Notes: generated by a model from the letters alone, not told the origin. A stretch of DNA of 34,707 nucleotides from Atlantibacter sp032075065 (GCF_032075065.1 NZ_DAMAZC010000021.1:1-34707), one strand, 5' to 3'; counted from the first letter of the stretch, positions 25,535 through 32,718 are shown. Numbers and translations are program-made.

Positions 25535-26742
25535 TGATTATTTCCGCCGCCAGCGACTACCGCGCCGCCGCCCAACGTATCCTGCCGCCGTTTCTGTTCC
25601 ACTACATTGACGGCGGGGCCTATGCCGAATATACCCTGCGCCGCAACGTGGAAGATCTGTCGCAAGTCGCCCTGCGCCAGCGGGTGCTGAAAAATATGTC
25701 CGACCTGAGCCTCGAAACAAAGCTGTTCGACGAAACCCTGTCGATGCCGGTCGCGTTAGCGCCGGTCGGGTTGTGCGGCATGTACGCGCGGCGCGGCGAA
25801 GTGCAGGCGGCGAAAGCGGCAGACGCCAAAGGAATTCCCTTTACGCTGTCCACCGTATCGGTCTGCCCGATTGAAGAGGTCGCGCCGAAAATTCAGCGTC
25901 CGATGTGGTTCCAGCTGTATGTCCTGCGCGATCGCGGGTTTATGCGCAACGCCCTGGAGCGCGCCAAAGCGGCGGGCTGCTCAACGCTGGTGTTTACCGT
26001 GGATATGCCAACCCCGGGCGCGCGTTATCGCGACGCGCATTCCGGCATGAGCGGCGCTAACGCGGCGATGCGCCGTTACTGGCAGGCGGCGACCCATCCG
26101 CAGTGGGCGTGGGACGTAGGCTTGCACGGCCGCCCGCACGATTTAGGCAATATCTCCGCCTATCTCGGCAAACCGACCGGGCTGGAAGATTACATCGGCT
26201 GGCTGGCGAACAACTTCGACCCGTCGATTTCCTGGAAAGACCTGGAGTGGATCCGCGAATTCTGGGACGGCCCGATGGTGATTAAAGGCATTCTCGACCC
26301 GGAAGACGCCAAAGACGCGGTGCGCTTCGGCGCAGACGGGATTGTGGTCTCTAACCACGGCGGCCGTCAGCTGGACGGCGTGCTCTCCTCGGCGCGCGCG
26401 CTGCCCGCCATTGCCGACGCGGTGAAAGGCGATATCGCTATTCTGGCTGACAGCGGCATTCGCAGCGGTCTGGATGTGGTGCGGATGATCGCCCTGGGCG
26501 CGGATACCGTACTGCTGGGCCGCGCGTATCTCTACGCGCTGGCCACTCACGGCCAGGCGGGCGTGGCGAACCTGCTGAATCTGATTGAGAAAGAGATGCG
26601 GGTCGCGATGACCCTGACCGGCGCGAAATCGATTAAAGAAATCAGCCGCGATTCACTGGTGCCGGACCCGGAATTCACTTCGGTGCTGGCGTCGCTGCCG
26701 GCTTCAAGCGCCAGTGTGTCGAAGCGCGTGGATGCGGCGTAA
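25534..26742 (+). CDS. lldD: L-lactate dehydrogenase (quinone), FMN-dependent
   Basis: A 402-aa FMN enzyme at the inner face of the membrane that oxidises L-lactate to pyruvate and feeds electrons to quinone. It has the alpha-hydroxy-acid oxidase barrel: PVALAPVGLCGM, TVDMPTPGARYRD, VIKGILDPEDA, and SNHGGRQLDG with the catalytic base His275. Tandem ATGs at 25531 and 25534 both lie well after GGGAG; the second gives the usual MIISAASDY. The last ~29 residues (from SLVPDPEF) differ from E. coli and add six residues. A hairpin follows. Confidence 0.96.
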   Translation: MIISAASDYRAAAQRILPPFLFHYIDGGAYAEYTLRRNVEDLSQVALRQRVLKNMSDLSLETKLFDETLSMPVALAPVGLCGMYARRGEVQAAKAADAKGIPFTLSTVSVCPIEEVAPKIQRPMWFQLYVLRDRGFMRNALERAKAAGCSTLVFTVDMPTPGARYRDAHSGMSGANAAMRRYWQAATHPQWAWDVGLHGRPHDLGNISAYLGKPTGLEDYIGWLANNFDPSISWKDLEWIREFWDGPMVIKGILDPEDAKDAVRFGADGIVVSNHGGRQLDGVLSSARALPAIADAVKGDIAILADSGIRSGLDVVRMIALGADTVLLGRAYLYALATHGQAGVANLLNLIEKEMRVAMTLTGAKSIKEISRDSLVPDPEFTSVLASLPASSASVSKRVDAA

Positions 26743-26751
26743 ACCGGTTCT

Positions 26752-26769
26752 GCCCTCAGGGATGAGGGC
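26752..26769. terminator. Hairpin after lldD
   Basis: A 6-bp GC-rich stem, gccctc / gagggc, with a 6-nt loop lies ten bases after the lldD stop, in the 38-bp gap to the convergent toxin gene. There is no T run. Confidence 0.45.
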
Positions 26770-26780
26770 GGATAGTTTAT

Positions 26781-27092
26781 TTAACCGATCCCATCCAGCA
26801 GAAAATCCAACGCTGATTTAATGACATCACGTTGACTCATGATGCTACAGATTTCTTCACCCAACGCTTTTTCAGGAATACTCGCGAGTTCGTGAGTCAT
26901 TAACACAAATTTTTCAGGCCCTACCGTCACAATGGGTGTGAGTCTGTCAGCAAGAGGCCCCATGTACTTTTCTAAAGGAAAAAGCGGGATAACAACCCGG
27001 GTTGTACGGCGTCCGATGATGTCGCTCTGTACATTCAGAACATAAGGATAAAGCGCCATTCGCCCGGTATTTTTATAAACCGTAAATTGCAT
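26781..27092 (-). CDS. ccdB: CcdB-family toxin
   Basis: A 103-aa protein of the CcdB family of type II toxins, which poison DNA gyrase. The start MQFTVYKNT, the VQSDIIG strand, VVIPL, MTHELASIP and GEE all match F-plasmid CcdB in order. The F protein ends WGI, residues needed for gyrase contact; here the end is FLLDGIG, with the tryptophan missing, so the toxin may have altered or lost activity. The ATG at 27092 is preferred; a GTG three bases upstream overlaps the antitoxin stop. It is coupled to the antitoxin gene. A chromosomal copy, in the gap between lldD and yiiM. Confidence 0.88.
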   Translation of the reverse strand: MQFTVYKNTGRMALYPYVLNVQSDIIGRRTTRVVIPLFPLEKYMGPLADRLTPIVTVGPEKFVLMTHELASIPEKALGEEICSIMSQRDVIKSALDFLLDGIG

Positions 27093-27094
27093 CA

Positions 27095-27331
27095 CTAAAA
27101 TGTCCTGTACTCGTCTGAGAACAGACCGTTCTCTTCTGAAAGTTTATTTAGATAATCAATGGCCTGCTCGTTATCCTTCTGCCAGCGAGCAACCTGAATG
27201 CTATGCAATTCGGCACGTATTGCATTTTCAAACGTCTGAGATAAATTGACGCCGTACGCTTTGGCTTCCTGAATCAATTCAGGAGCGGCGGTTACCGTAA
27301 CGGTTTTTTTGTTTCTTTTAACTGTGGGCAT
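27095..27331 (-). CDS. ccdA: CcdA-family antitoxin
   Basis: A 78-aa antitoxin upstream of and touching the toxin gene. The N-terminal ~40 residues form a ribbon-helix-helix-like DNA-binding part (TVTVTAAPELIQEAKAYGVNLS, matching the VTVDSDSYQLLKAYDVNIS region of F CcdA). The acidic C-terminus (NEQAIDYLNKLSEENGLFSDEYRTF) resembles the CcdB-wrapping tail (EMNGSFADENRDW). It should repress its own promoter with CcdB. The stop (TAG) lies two bases before the toxin ATG. It has an AT-richer base composition than the flanking metabolic genes, which suggests acquisition. Confidence 0.88.
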   Translation of the reverse strand: MPTVKRNKKTVTVTAAPELIQEAKAYGVNLSQTFENAIRAELHSIQVARWQKDNEQAIDYLNKLSEENGLFSDEYRTF

Positions 27332-27416
27332 GGTATGTGCTCCGAGCTGTGTTAATTACACATAAATTAGCATGAACACTGGTTAAAGTATGTACAAGAT
27401 AAGACGCTTTATTTTT

Positions 27417-27450
27417 CTTCACCTCAAAATTGCACTCAATTGAGGTGAAG
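27417..27450. repeat. 11-bp inverted repeat between ccdA and yiiM
   Basis: A perfect inverted repeat, cttcacctcaa (27417-27427) / ttgaggtgaag (27440-27450), has a 12-nt AT-rich spacer and lies just after the yiiM stop and 86 bp upstream of ccdA. It has no T run in the direction of yiiM transcription. It could be a terminator of the Rho-assisted kind, or an operator. The rest of the 130-bp gap should hold the ccdAB promoter, not resolved by eye. Confidence 0.5.
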
Positions 27451-27461
27451 TGAGATAAACA

Positions 27462-28151
27462 TCACCCCGCTGGCTTCGCACTCCCCCACAACCGACGCGA
27501 ATAATCCTCTATCTCGCCGGAAATACGGCGCTTTTGCATGGTTCGGGTCCAACTCACCGATAACCCTGCCGCGCTTAACAGGCGGTGATACTGTTCATCG
27601 TCAAACGGCATATGCCAGGCGATAGCGGCGGCGTCGCGGATGCTAACGTCACTGGTGCGGGATGCCAGCTCAAGCGGCGCATCGGCGCTGACAGCGCCAG
27701 CCTGGACCACGCGATATAACCAGCCGGTGCGCGCGGTTTGTTGCATCAGCAATGACAAATCGCTGATGGCAAAATGAAAATTCACCTTGAAGCACGGCGA
27801 GCGCGGCTGGGTGACCTGAATCAGCGCCTCGCCCCAACGGAAAATATCGCCGATGTAGACGTTCTCTTCGGTCAGCCCGACGGTAGAGAGGTTTTCGCCA
27901 AACGCCGGGGCGACAAATAAATCCGCCTGCGTCGGGAATTCGCGCGCCCACTGGGCGTAATGCTCGCGGGGATAATGACAAAGCGCGCGATCCGGGCCGC
28001 CGTGGATCACTTTTTCCGCCTGCTGATCGCCTTCCAGACCCAAATCGGTCAGGGTTAACGCGCCTTCGACCTGAATCTTAGCGATGGCGCTGGGGCGGCT
28101 GCCGGGGTAATCACGCACCTGGCCGATGTAAATGTCTGCGGGATAATGCAT
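27462..28151 (-). CDS. yiiM: MOSC domain protein YiiM (molybdenum cofactor-dependent N-hydroxylated base reductase)
   Basis: A 229-aa MOSC-domain protein, five residues longer than E. coli YiiM, which with molybdenum cofactor detoxifies N-hydroxylated bases such as 6-hydroxylaminopurine. It has KVIHGGPDRALCHYPREHY, AFGENLSTVGLT and QPRSPCFKVN, whose Cys120 is the presumed cofactor ligand. A 3-alpha C-terminal extension follows the barrel. AAGGAG lies six bases before the ATG at 28151 (MHYPADIYIG); the frame extends eight codons upstream without homology. E. coli has kdgT between sodA and yiiM; here they are adjacent. Confidence 0.93.
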   Translation of the reverse strand: MHYPADIYIGQVRDYPGSRPSAIAKIQVEGALTLTDLGLEGDQQAEKVIHGGPDRALCHYPREHYAQWAREFPTQADLFVAPAFGENLSTVGLTEENVYIGDIFRWGEALIQVTQPRSPCFKVNFHFAISDLSLLMQQTARTGWLYRVVQAGAVSADAPLELASRTSDVSIRDAAAIAWHMPFDDEQYHRLLSAAGLSVSWTRTMQKRRISGEIEDYSRRLWGSAKPAG

Positions 28152-28173
28152 CTGCTGCTCCTTATGCGGATAC

Positions 28174-28200
28174 AAAAAAAGCGAGCCTCAGGCTCGCTTT
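28174..28200 (-). terminator. sodA rho-independent terminator
   Basis: A perfect 10-bp stem, aaagcgagcc (28178-28187) / ggctcgcttt (28191-28200), with a 3-nt loop is followed on the minus strand by a run of seven T (complement of 28174-28180). It starts 21 bases after the sodA stop. Confidence 0.92.
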
Positions 28201-28220
28201 ATCACTGCAATATTGCAACC

Positions 28221-28841
28221 TTATTTTTTGGCAGCAAAACGTGCAGCCGCTTCGTCCCAGTTAACCACTTCCCAGAAGGCTTTGATGTAGTCAGGACGTT
28301 TGTTCTGATATTTCAGGTAGTAGGCGTGTTCCCACACGTCCAGGCCCAGGATCGGGAAACCGGATGCGCCGGAGATCGCTTCACCCATCAGCGGGCTGTC
28401 CTGGTTTGCGGTAGAAACCACAGCCAGTTTGTCGCCCTGTAGCACCAGCCACGCCCAGCCGGAGCCGAAGCGAGTCGCCGCTGCTTTCTCGAAATCTTCT
28501 TTGAATTTTTCCACGGAACCGAAATCGCGCTCGATGGCCGCTTTCAGGTCGCCCTGCAGGGTAGTGCCGGTTTTCAGGCCTTTCCAGAACAGGCTGTGGT
28601 TAGCGTGGCCGCCTGCGTTGTTGCGCAGTACGGTTTTCTTGTCAGCCGGAACCTGATCCAGTTTAGCGATCAGTTCTTCTACCGGCAGGTTAGCGAATTC
28701 CGGCAGGGATTCCAGCGCTGCGTTAGCGTTGTTGACGTAGGTCTGGTGGTGTTTGGTGTGATGGATTTCCATCGTTTGCTTATCGAAATGGGGTTCCAGG
28801 GCGTCATAAGCGTAAGGCAGGGATGGCAGTGTATAGCTCAT
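28221..28841 (-). CDS. sodA: Superoxide dismutase [Mn]
   Basis: A 206-aa cytoplasmic manganese superoxide dismutase, identical in length to E. coli SodA, which converts superoxide to oxygen and hydrogen peroxide. The metal ligands sit exactly at His27, His82, Asp168 and His172 (MEIHHTKHH, GHANHSLFW, LDVWEHAYY). The Gly-Gln pattern of the active site (AGGHA, TANQD near 147) is of the Mn type. TGGAGATG precedes the ATG. It has its own promoter with a perfect -10 and its own terminator. Confidence 0.98.
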   Translation of the reverse strand: MSYTLPSLPYAYDALEPHFDKQTMEIHHTKHHQTYVNNANAALESLPEFANLPVEELIAKLDQVPADKKTVLRNNAGGHANHSLFWKGLKTGTTLQGDLKAAIERDFGSVEKFKEDFEKAAATRFGSGWAWLVLQGDKLAVVSTANQDSPLMGEAISGASGFPILGLDVWEHAYYLKYQNKRPDYIKAFWEVVNWDEAAARFAAKK

Positions 28842-28919
28842 TTTTCATCTCCATTATTGTCGGGCGGCAAACGGACCTTTTCAGAACCGGTGTGTTAACG
28901 CCGCGTAATCAGTGGGATC

Positions 28920-28956
28920 ATTATAGTTAATTAAATGATATTGAAAATGTTTATCA
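28920..28956 (-). promoter_or_regulatory. sodA promoter with Fur-like box
   Basis: On the minus strand a perfect -10 TATAAT (28920-28925) is preceded at 16-17 bp by a weak -35 (TTTTCA), giving a ~70-nt leader. A partial palindrome, TGATA (28936-28940) ... TATCA (28952-28956), overlaps the -35 region and resembles the Fur box in E. coli sodA. The AT-rich sequence is almost the same as the E. coli promoter I remember. Confidence 0.75.
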
Positions 28957-29002
28957 ATGCCGCATTTATTATAAGGTTATTCACATCAGGAATAAGTCAG
29001 TT

Positions 29003-29096
29003 TGCGAGGCGCTTCACACGCATCACGTTTTTTTTGCCAGGTCGTTGCCATGGTGGCAAAAATACGAAGGTAGCCGCCAGGTAAACCAGCCATAGT
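29003..29096 (+). promoter_or_regulatory. Predicted CRP/RhaS-dependent promoter of the isomerase gene
   Basis: Elements in order: a CRP site TGCGA-N6-TCACA (29003-29018, one mismatch), a first RhaS half-site with TTGCC at 29034, a second with GAAGGT at 29066-29071, and -10 CATAGT at 29091-29096. CRP centre to TTGCC is 23.5 bp and GAAGGT to -10 is 25 bp, exactly as in the rhaT and rhaB promoters; TTGCC to GAAGGT is 32 instead of 33. The start codon is 32 bp past the -10. A palindrome, TTGCCA-tgg-TGGCAA (29045-29059), lies between the half-sites. Confidence 0.72.
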
Positions 29097-29127
29097 CGAT
29101 GCTCCTCATGTTCCCTGGAGCAACAAA

Positions 29128-30549
29128 ATGACGATAAAAATCGCACTTTTTGGGATTGGTCTGGACACCTACTGGCCGCAGTTTGACGGTCTCGAACAGC
29201 GTCTGACAGGCTATCTGTCGCGCATCCACCAGCGCCTTTCCTCCCCTGAGCGCCATATCATTAACGGCGGTCTTATCGATAGCGTTGATAAAGCCGACGC
29301 CTTCGCGGCGGAACTTAGCAGCCAACCGGTTGATGTCATTTGCCTCTATATCAGTACCTATGCGCTCAGCGCTACGGTGCTGCCGCTGGTGCAGCGTATC
29401 AACAAGCCGGTGATAATTCTGGCGCTTCAACCTGAACCCGGCCTGCCCTATAGCGCCATTCGCGCCCTTGCCGATCGCGGCGCCCGCACCGGTGAATGGC
29501 TGGCGCATTGCCAGGCATGCAGCGCGCCGGAGCTGGCGAACGTATTCAATCGCGCCGGTATTCGCTACCAGCTGTTAGTCGGCGCGCTGGAAGGCGATGA
29601 CGCCGTGTGGCAGGAAACCGACGCGTGGCTTGACGCGGTGAAAGCGCAGCGGGCGCTGGCGGCGACGCAAGTGGGCGTTCTGGGCCACTACTATGACGGC
29701 ATGGTGGATGTGTACAGCAACATGACTAATCTGTCGGCCAGGCTCGGCGTGCGCTTTAAGCCGCTGGAGATGTGCGAGGTCGCCGAGTACCGGGAAAACG
29801 TCACGCTGGCCCAGACCCAGGCCAAATGGCAGGAGCTGGAGCAGGCGATGCATATCGATCCGGCCTGCGAACAGACGGAGCTGGATCGCGCGGTACAGAC
29901 CGCCTGCGCGCTGGATGCGCTGGTGGAAAATAACCAGTTGGCGGCGCTGGCCTATTACTACGAAGGGCGCAACGGCAACGCTTATGAAAACATTATTACG
30001 TCCGTGATCATGGGAACCACGCTGCTCACCGGGCGCGGCATCCCGGTGGCGGGCGAGTACGAAATCAAAAACGTACTGGCGATGAAAATTATGCAGCTGC
30101 TGGGCGCAGGCGGTTCGTTCTCGGAGCCTTACGGGATCGAGTTTCAGGATGATGTGGTGCTGTGGGGCCATGATGGCCCGGCGCATCCGCTGATGGCGGA
30201 CAGCGACGTGCGGCTGGTGCCGCTGCCGGTCTATCACGGTAAACCCGGCAAGGGCGTGTCGATTCAGATGACGGTCAAGCCCGGCCCGGTCACGTTCCTG
30301 TCGGTGGTGGAGGACGCGGATAACCGAGTGATCCTGCAATATGCCGAAGGCGAAGCTGTAGCGGGTGAAACGCTCGATATCGGCAATACCAATAGCCGCT
30401 ACCGCTTCCCCATCAGCGCCCGGGAATTTACCACCCGCTGGAGCCTCGGCGGCCCGTCGCATCACTGCGCCATTGGCATTGGGCATCAGGGCGCGCTGCT
30501 GGAAAAACTTGCCTGGCTGCTCGCCATCCCGGCGGTGAAAATCGCCTGA
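29128..30549 (+). CDS. AraA/FucI-like sugar isomerase, probable rhamnose-regulon member
   Basis: A 473-aa protein with the fold pattern of L-arabinose/L-fucose isomerases. The N-terminal ~170 residues resemble the Rossmann-like first domain. The metal and catalytic positions of AraA (Glu306, Glu333, His350, His450) have counterparts in VAGEYEIKN (Glu310/312), GGSFSEPY (Glu333), WGHDGPAH (His348) and GGPSHHCAIG (His445/446). It should interconvert an aldose and a ketose with a divalent metal in the cytosol; the substrate is unknown. CTGGAG lies seven bases before the ATG. It lies between sodA and rhaT, a place empty in E. coli K-12, behind a CRP/RhaS-type promoter. It is distinct from RhaA, which should lie beyond rhaB. 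Confidence 0.82.
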   Translation: MTIKIALFGIGLDTYWPQFDGLEQRLTGYLSRIHQRLSSPERHIINGGLIDSVDKADAFAAELSSQPVDVICLYISTYALSATVLPLVQRINKPVIILALQPEPGLPYSAIRALADRGARTGEWLAHCQACSAPELANVFNRAGIRYQLLVGALEGDDAVWQETDAWLDAVKAQRALAATQVGVLGHYYDGMVDVYSNMTNLSARLGVRFKPLEMCEVAEYRENVTLAQTQAKWQELEQAMHIDPACEQTELDRAVQTACALDALVENNQLAALAYYYEGRNGNAYENIITSVIMGTTLLTGRGIPVAGEYEIKNVLAMKIMQLLGAGGSFSEPYGIEFQDDVVLWGHDGPAHPLMADSDVRLVPLPVYHGKPGKGVSIQMTVKPGPVTFLSVVEDADNRVILQYAEGEAVAGETLDIGNTNSRYRFPISAREFTTRWSLGGPSHHCAIGIGHQGALLEKLAWLLAIPAVKIA

Positions 30550-30555
30550 CTCCTC

Positions 30556-30581
30556 CTCCTCTCGGCGCGAGCCGGGAGGAG
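30556..30581 (+). terminator. Hairpin after the isomerase gene
   Basis: An 11-bp stem with one G-T pair, ctcctctcggc (30556-30566) / gccgggaggag (30571-30581), is closed by a stable GCGA tetraloop. The tail is aaaattcg, not a T run. It probably weakens read-through into rhaT, which has its own promoter. Confidence 0.5.
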
Positions 30582-30592
30582 AAAATTCGAAC

Positions 30593-30687
30593 TGTGATCC
30601 CGGTCTTACCCACCCGCTGTTTTTTGCCATTTATGATGTGCGCGCGGCAGTTGCCCGAAGGTAGCGCTTTTCCTGGATCCCTAAACT
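30593..30687 (+). promoter_or_regulatory. rhaT promoter: CRP site, RhaS half-sites and -10
   Basis: CRP site TGTGA-N6-TCTTA (centre 30600.5), TTGCC at 30624, GAAGGT at 30657-30662 and -10 TAAACT at 30682-30687. Spacing is identical to rhaB in all three intervals (23.5, 33 and 25 bp). The second half-site block, cagttgcccgaaggtagcgc, matches that of rhaB at 15 of 20 positions. RhaS dependence of rhaT is established in E. coli. Confidence 0.82.
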
Positions 30688-30747
30688 CGTCGTCATTGGG
30701 GGGTGTGCTCGAACCCCTGGCCATTCGACAAAATGAGGAATTAAAGA

Positions 30748-31782
30748 ATGAGTAACGCAATAACGATGGGGATCCTCTGGCATCTTATCGGCGCGGCCAG
30801 CGCCGCCTGTTTTTACGCCCCTTTTAAGCAGGTAAAAAACTGGTCATGGGAAACCATGTGGTCAGTGGGCGGGATAGTTTCGTGGATCGTACTGCCCTGG
30901 GCGGTGAGCGCCGCGCTGCTGCCTGACTTCTGGTCCTACTACGGTTCGTTTAGCGCCTCCACCCTATTGCCGGTATTCCTGTTCGGCGCAATGTGGGGTA
31001 TCGGCAACATTAACTATGGCCTGACCATGCGCTATCTCGGCATGTCGATGGGCATCGGCATCGCCATCGGTATCACGTTAATCGTCGGTACCCTGATGAC
31101 GCCAATCCTGAACGGCAAATTTGGCGTACTGATCGGCACCCCTGGCGGACAGATGACGCTGCTCGGCGTGTTTGTGGCGCTGATTGGCGTCGCGATCGTC
31201 ACCCGCGCGGGCCAGCTTAAAGAGCGTCAGATGGGCATTAAAGCTGAAGAGTTCAACCTCAAAAAAGGGCTGATTCTGGCGGTGATGTGCGGCATTTTCT
31301 CTGCCGGGATGTCCTTTGCAATGGATGCGGCCAAACCGATGCATGAAGCCGCAGCGGCGCTAGGCGTCGATCCGCTGTACGTCGCCCTGCCGAGCTACGT
31401 GGTAATCATGGGCGGCGGCGCGGTAATTAACCTCGGCTTCTGCTTTATCCGCCTGGCAAAGGTGCAGAGCCTGTCGGTCCGCGCAGATTTCTCACTGGCT
31501 AAACCTTTGATTATTAGCAACGTGTTGTTCTCGATGCTGGCGGGTTTGATGTGGTACTTGCAGTTCTTCTTCTACGCCTGGGGCCACGCCAAAATCCCGG
31601 CGCAGTACGATTATATGAGCTGGATGCTGCACATGAGCTTCTATGTGCTGTGCGGCGGCCTGGTCGGGTTGATTATGAAAGAGTGGAAATCGGCGGGACG
31701 CCGTCCGGTGGGCGTGCTGAGCATCGGCTGTGTGGTGATTATTATCGCCGCCAATATCGTTGGCCTGGGGATGGCGAACTAA
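30748..31782 (+). CDS. rhaT: L-rhamnose-proton symporter
   Basis: A 344-aa inner-membrane transporter, the same length as E. coli RhaT, which imports L-rhamnose (and L-lyxose) with protons. It has about ten hydrophobic segments with the conserved FLFGAMWGIGNINYGLTMRY and the central cytoplasmic loop KERQMGIKAEEFNLKKG. GAGGAATTAAAG precedes the ATG. It is transcribed from its own RhaS-type promoter; the stop lies against the convergent rhaR stop, the two coding ends overlapping by 4 bp (31779-31782). Confidence 0.97.
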   Translation: MSNAITMGILWHLIGAASAACFYAPFKQVKNWSWETMWSVGGIVSWIVLPWAVSAALLPDFWSYYGSFSASTLLPVFLFGAMWGIGNINYGLTMRYLGMSMGIGIAIGITLIVGTLMTPILNGKFGVLIGTPGGQMTLLGVFVALIGVAIVTRAGQLKERQMGIKAEEFNLKKGLILAVMCGIFSAGMSFAMDAAKPMHEAAAALGVDPLYVALPSYVVIMGGGAVINLGFCFIRLAKVQSLSVRADFSLAKPLIISNVLFSMLAGLMWYLQFFFYAWGHAKIPAQYDYMSWMLHMSFYVLCGGLVGLIMKEWKSAGRRPVGVLSIGCVVIIIAANIVGLGMAN

Positions 31783-32642
31783 CCTTCCCCCACGCCCTCA
31801 CGTTTTAACCATTCATGACACTGCTGACGCCACAACCGTGGCGTCACGCCCGTTTCACGGGTAAACACCACCGAAAAATAGTTGCTGTCTTCAAAGCCGC
31901 AGCGCGAGGCAATATCGCTAATCAGCATCTCAGTATGGCGCAGCAGATATTGCGCCTGGCAGATCCGCAGCTGACGCAAATAATGGTTGATGGTCATCCC
32001 GGTTTGCTGGCGGAAGCGCTGGCGCAGCGGGCGCTCCTGCACCTGGTGACGCTGGCAAAATTCCTGCAAATCAAAGGCGTTATTGACGCTGTTGTCCAGG
32101 GCGGCAATCAGCAAATCCAACACTTCACCCCGATCTGGCGAACCGGCGCTATCCGGCTGATAGCGATGGCGGCGCAGCGTAATGCACAACTGGAGAAACA
32201 GGCTCTCGCTGAGCGTACGCGACAGCGCATCGTCTTTCGGGCTTTCATGTTCAAGCTGGCTGATAATTTGCCTCGCCTGGGCGATGCCCTGGCTGTTCAG
32301 CCGCCAGCGCGGGTTGAGTTCCTGGGGTTTCAGTAACGCGTCCCAGTCCACATTGAGCGTGAGCCGTTCCGGGCAGTAGATAATATTGTGCAACACCAGA
32401 TCGTTTACCGATTCATAGCTGTGGCGATCTTCCGCTTTGATATAAAACAGATCGCCGCAGGTGATGCGCCAGGGTCGGTCATTCAGCACGTGTAAACCGT
32501 TGCCGCGCCACACCATCACCAGTTCGCAAAAATCGTGGGTATGTTCAGCGAACACGTTCTGCGGGTAGCGATCCGCCACCGCCACCGGTTGGGCTGGCGA
32601 AGCGAAAAAATCGGCTTTTTTGAGGATCAACTGAGCGGCCAA
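31779..32642 (-). CDS. rhaR: L-rhamnose transcriptional activator RhaR
   Basis: A 287-aa AraC-family protein that activates rhaSR when rhamnose is present. The N-terminal cupin sensor has YPQNVFAEHTHDFCELVMVWRGNG, and the C-terminal double helix-turn-helix has RPLRQRFRQQTGMTINHYLRQ and ISDIASRCGFEDSNYFSVVF. No ATG fits: the frame runs open into rhaS. I chose the TTG at 32642, which reads MAAQLILKKADFFAS, very close to the E. coli start MAHQLKLLKDDFF, and has AGGGG six bases upstream. It follows rhaS after 136 bp that contain a strong hairpin. Confidence 0.88.
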   Translation of the reverse strand: MAAQLILKKADFFASPAQPVAVADRYPQNVFAEHTHDFCELVMVWRGNGLHVLNDRPWRITCGDLFYIKAEDRHSYESVNDLVLHNIIYCPERLTLNVDWDALLKPQELNPRWRLNSQGIAQARQIISQLEHESPKDDALSRTLSESLFLQLCITLRRHRYQPDSAGSPDRGEVLDLLIAALDNSVNNAFDLQEFCQRHQVQERPLRQRFRQQTGMTINHYLRQLRICQAQYLLRHTEMLISDIASRCGFEDSNYFSVVFTRETGVTPRLWRQQCHEWLKREGVGEG

Positions 32643-32684
32643 TGTTTGCCCCTGGAGTGAGTCAGAATGGAAGTACGCAAATCG

Positions 32685-32718
32685 CCCGCCGCGCAACCTG
32701 TCAGGGCGACGCGGCGGG
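32685..32718 (-). other. Hairpin between rhaS and rhaR
   Basis: A perfect 9-bp GC-rich stem, cccgccgcg (32685-32693) / cgcggcggg (32710-32718), with a 16-nt loop lies in the rhaS-rhaR gap. It has no T run and sits about 43 bases before the rhaR TTG start. It may reduce rhaR expression relative to rhaS or protect the rhaS message. Confidence 0.55.

Noticed and set aside
26743..27461. Idea that the lldD-yiiM junction marks a plasmid or transposon insertion
   Set aside because: Apart from ccdAB there is no mobility gene or terminal repeat, and both flanks are ordinary chromosomal operons, so a rearrangement explains the junction better.
29575..30630. 351-codon open frame antisense to the isomerase gene
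   Set aside because: His/Arg-rich shadow frame without a ribosome-binding site or recognisable motif; the plus-strand gene has a start, ribosome-binding site, promoter and active-site motifs.
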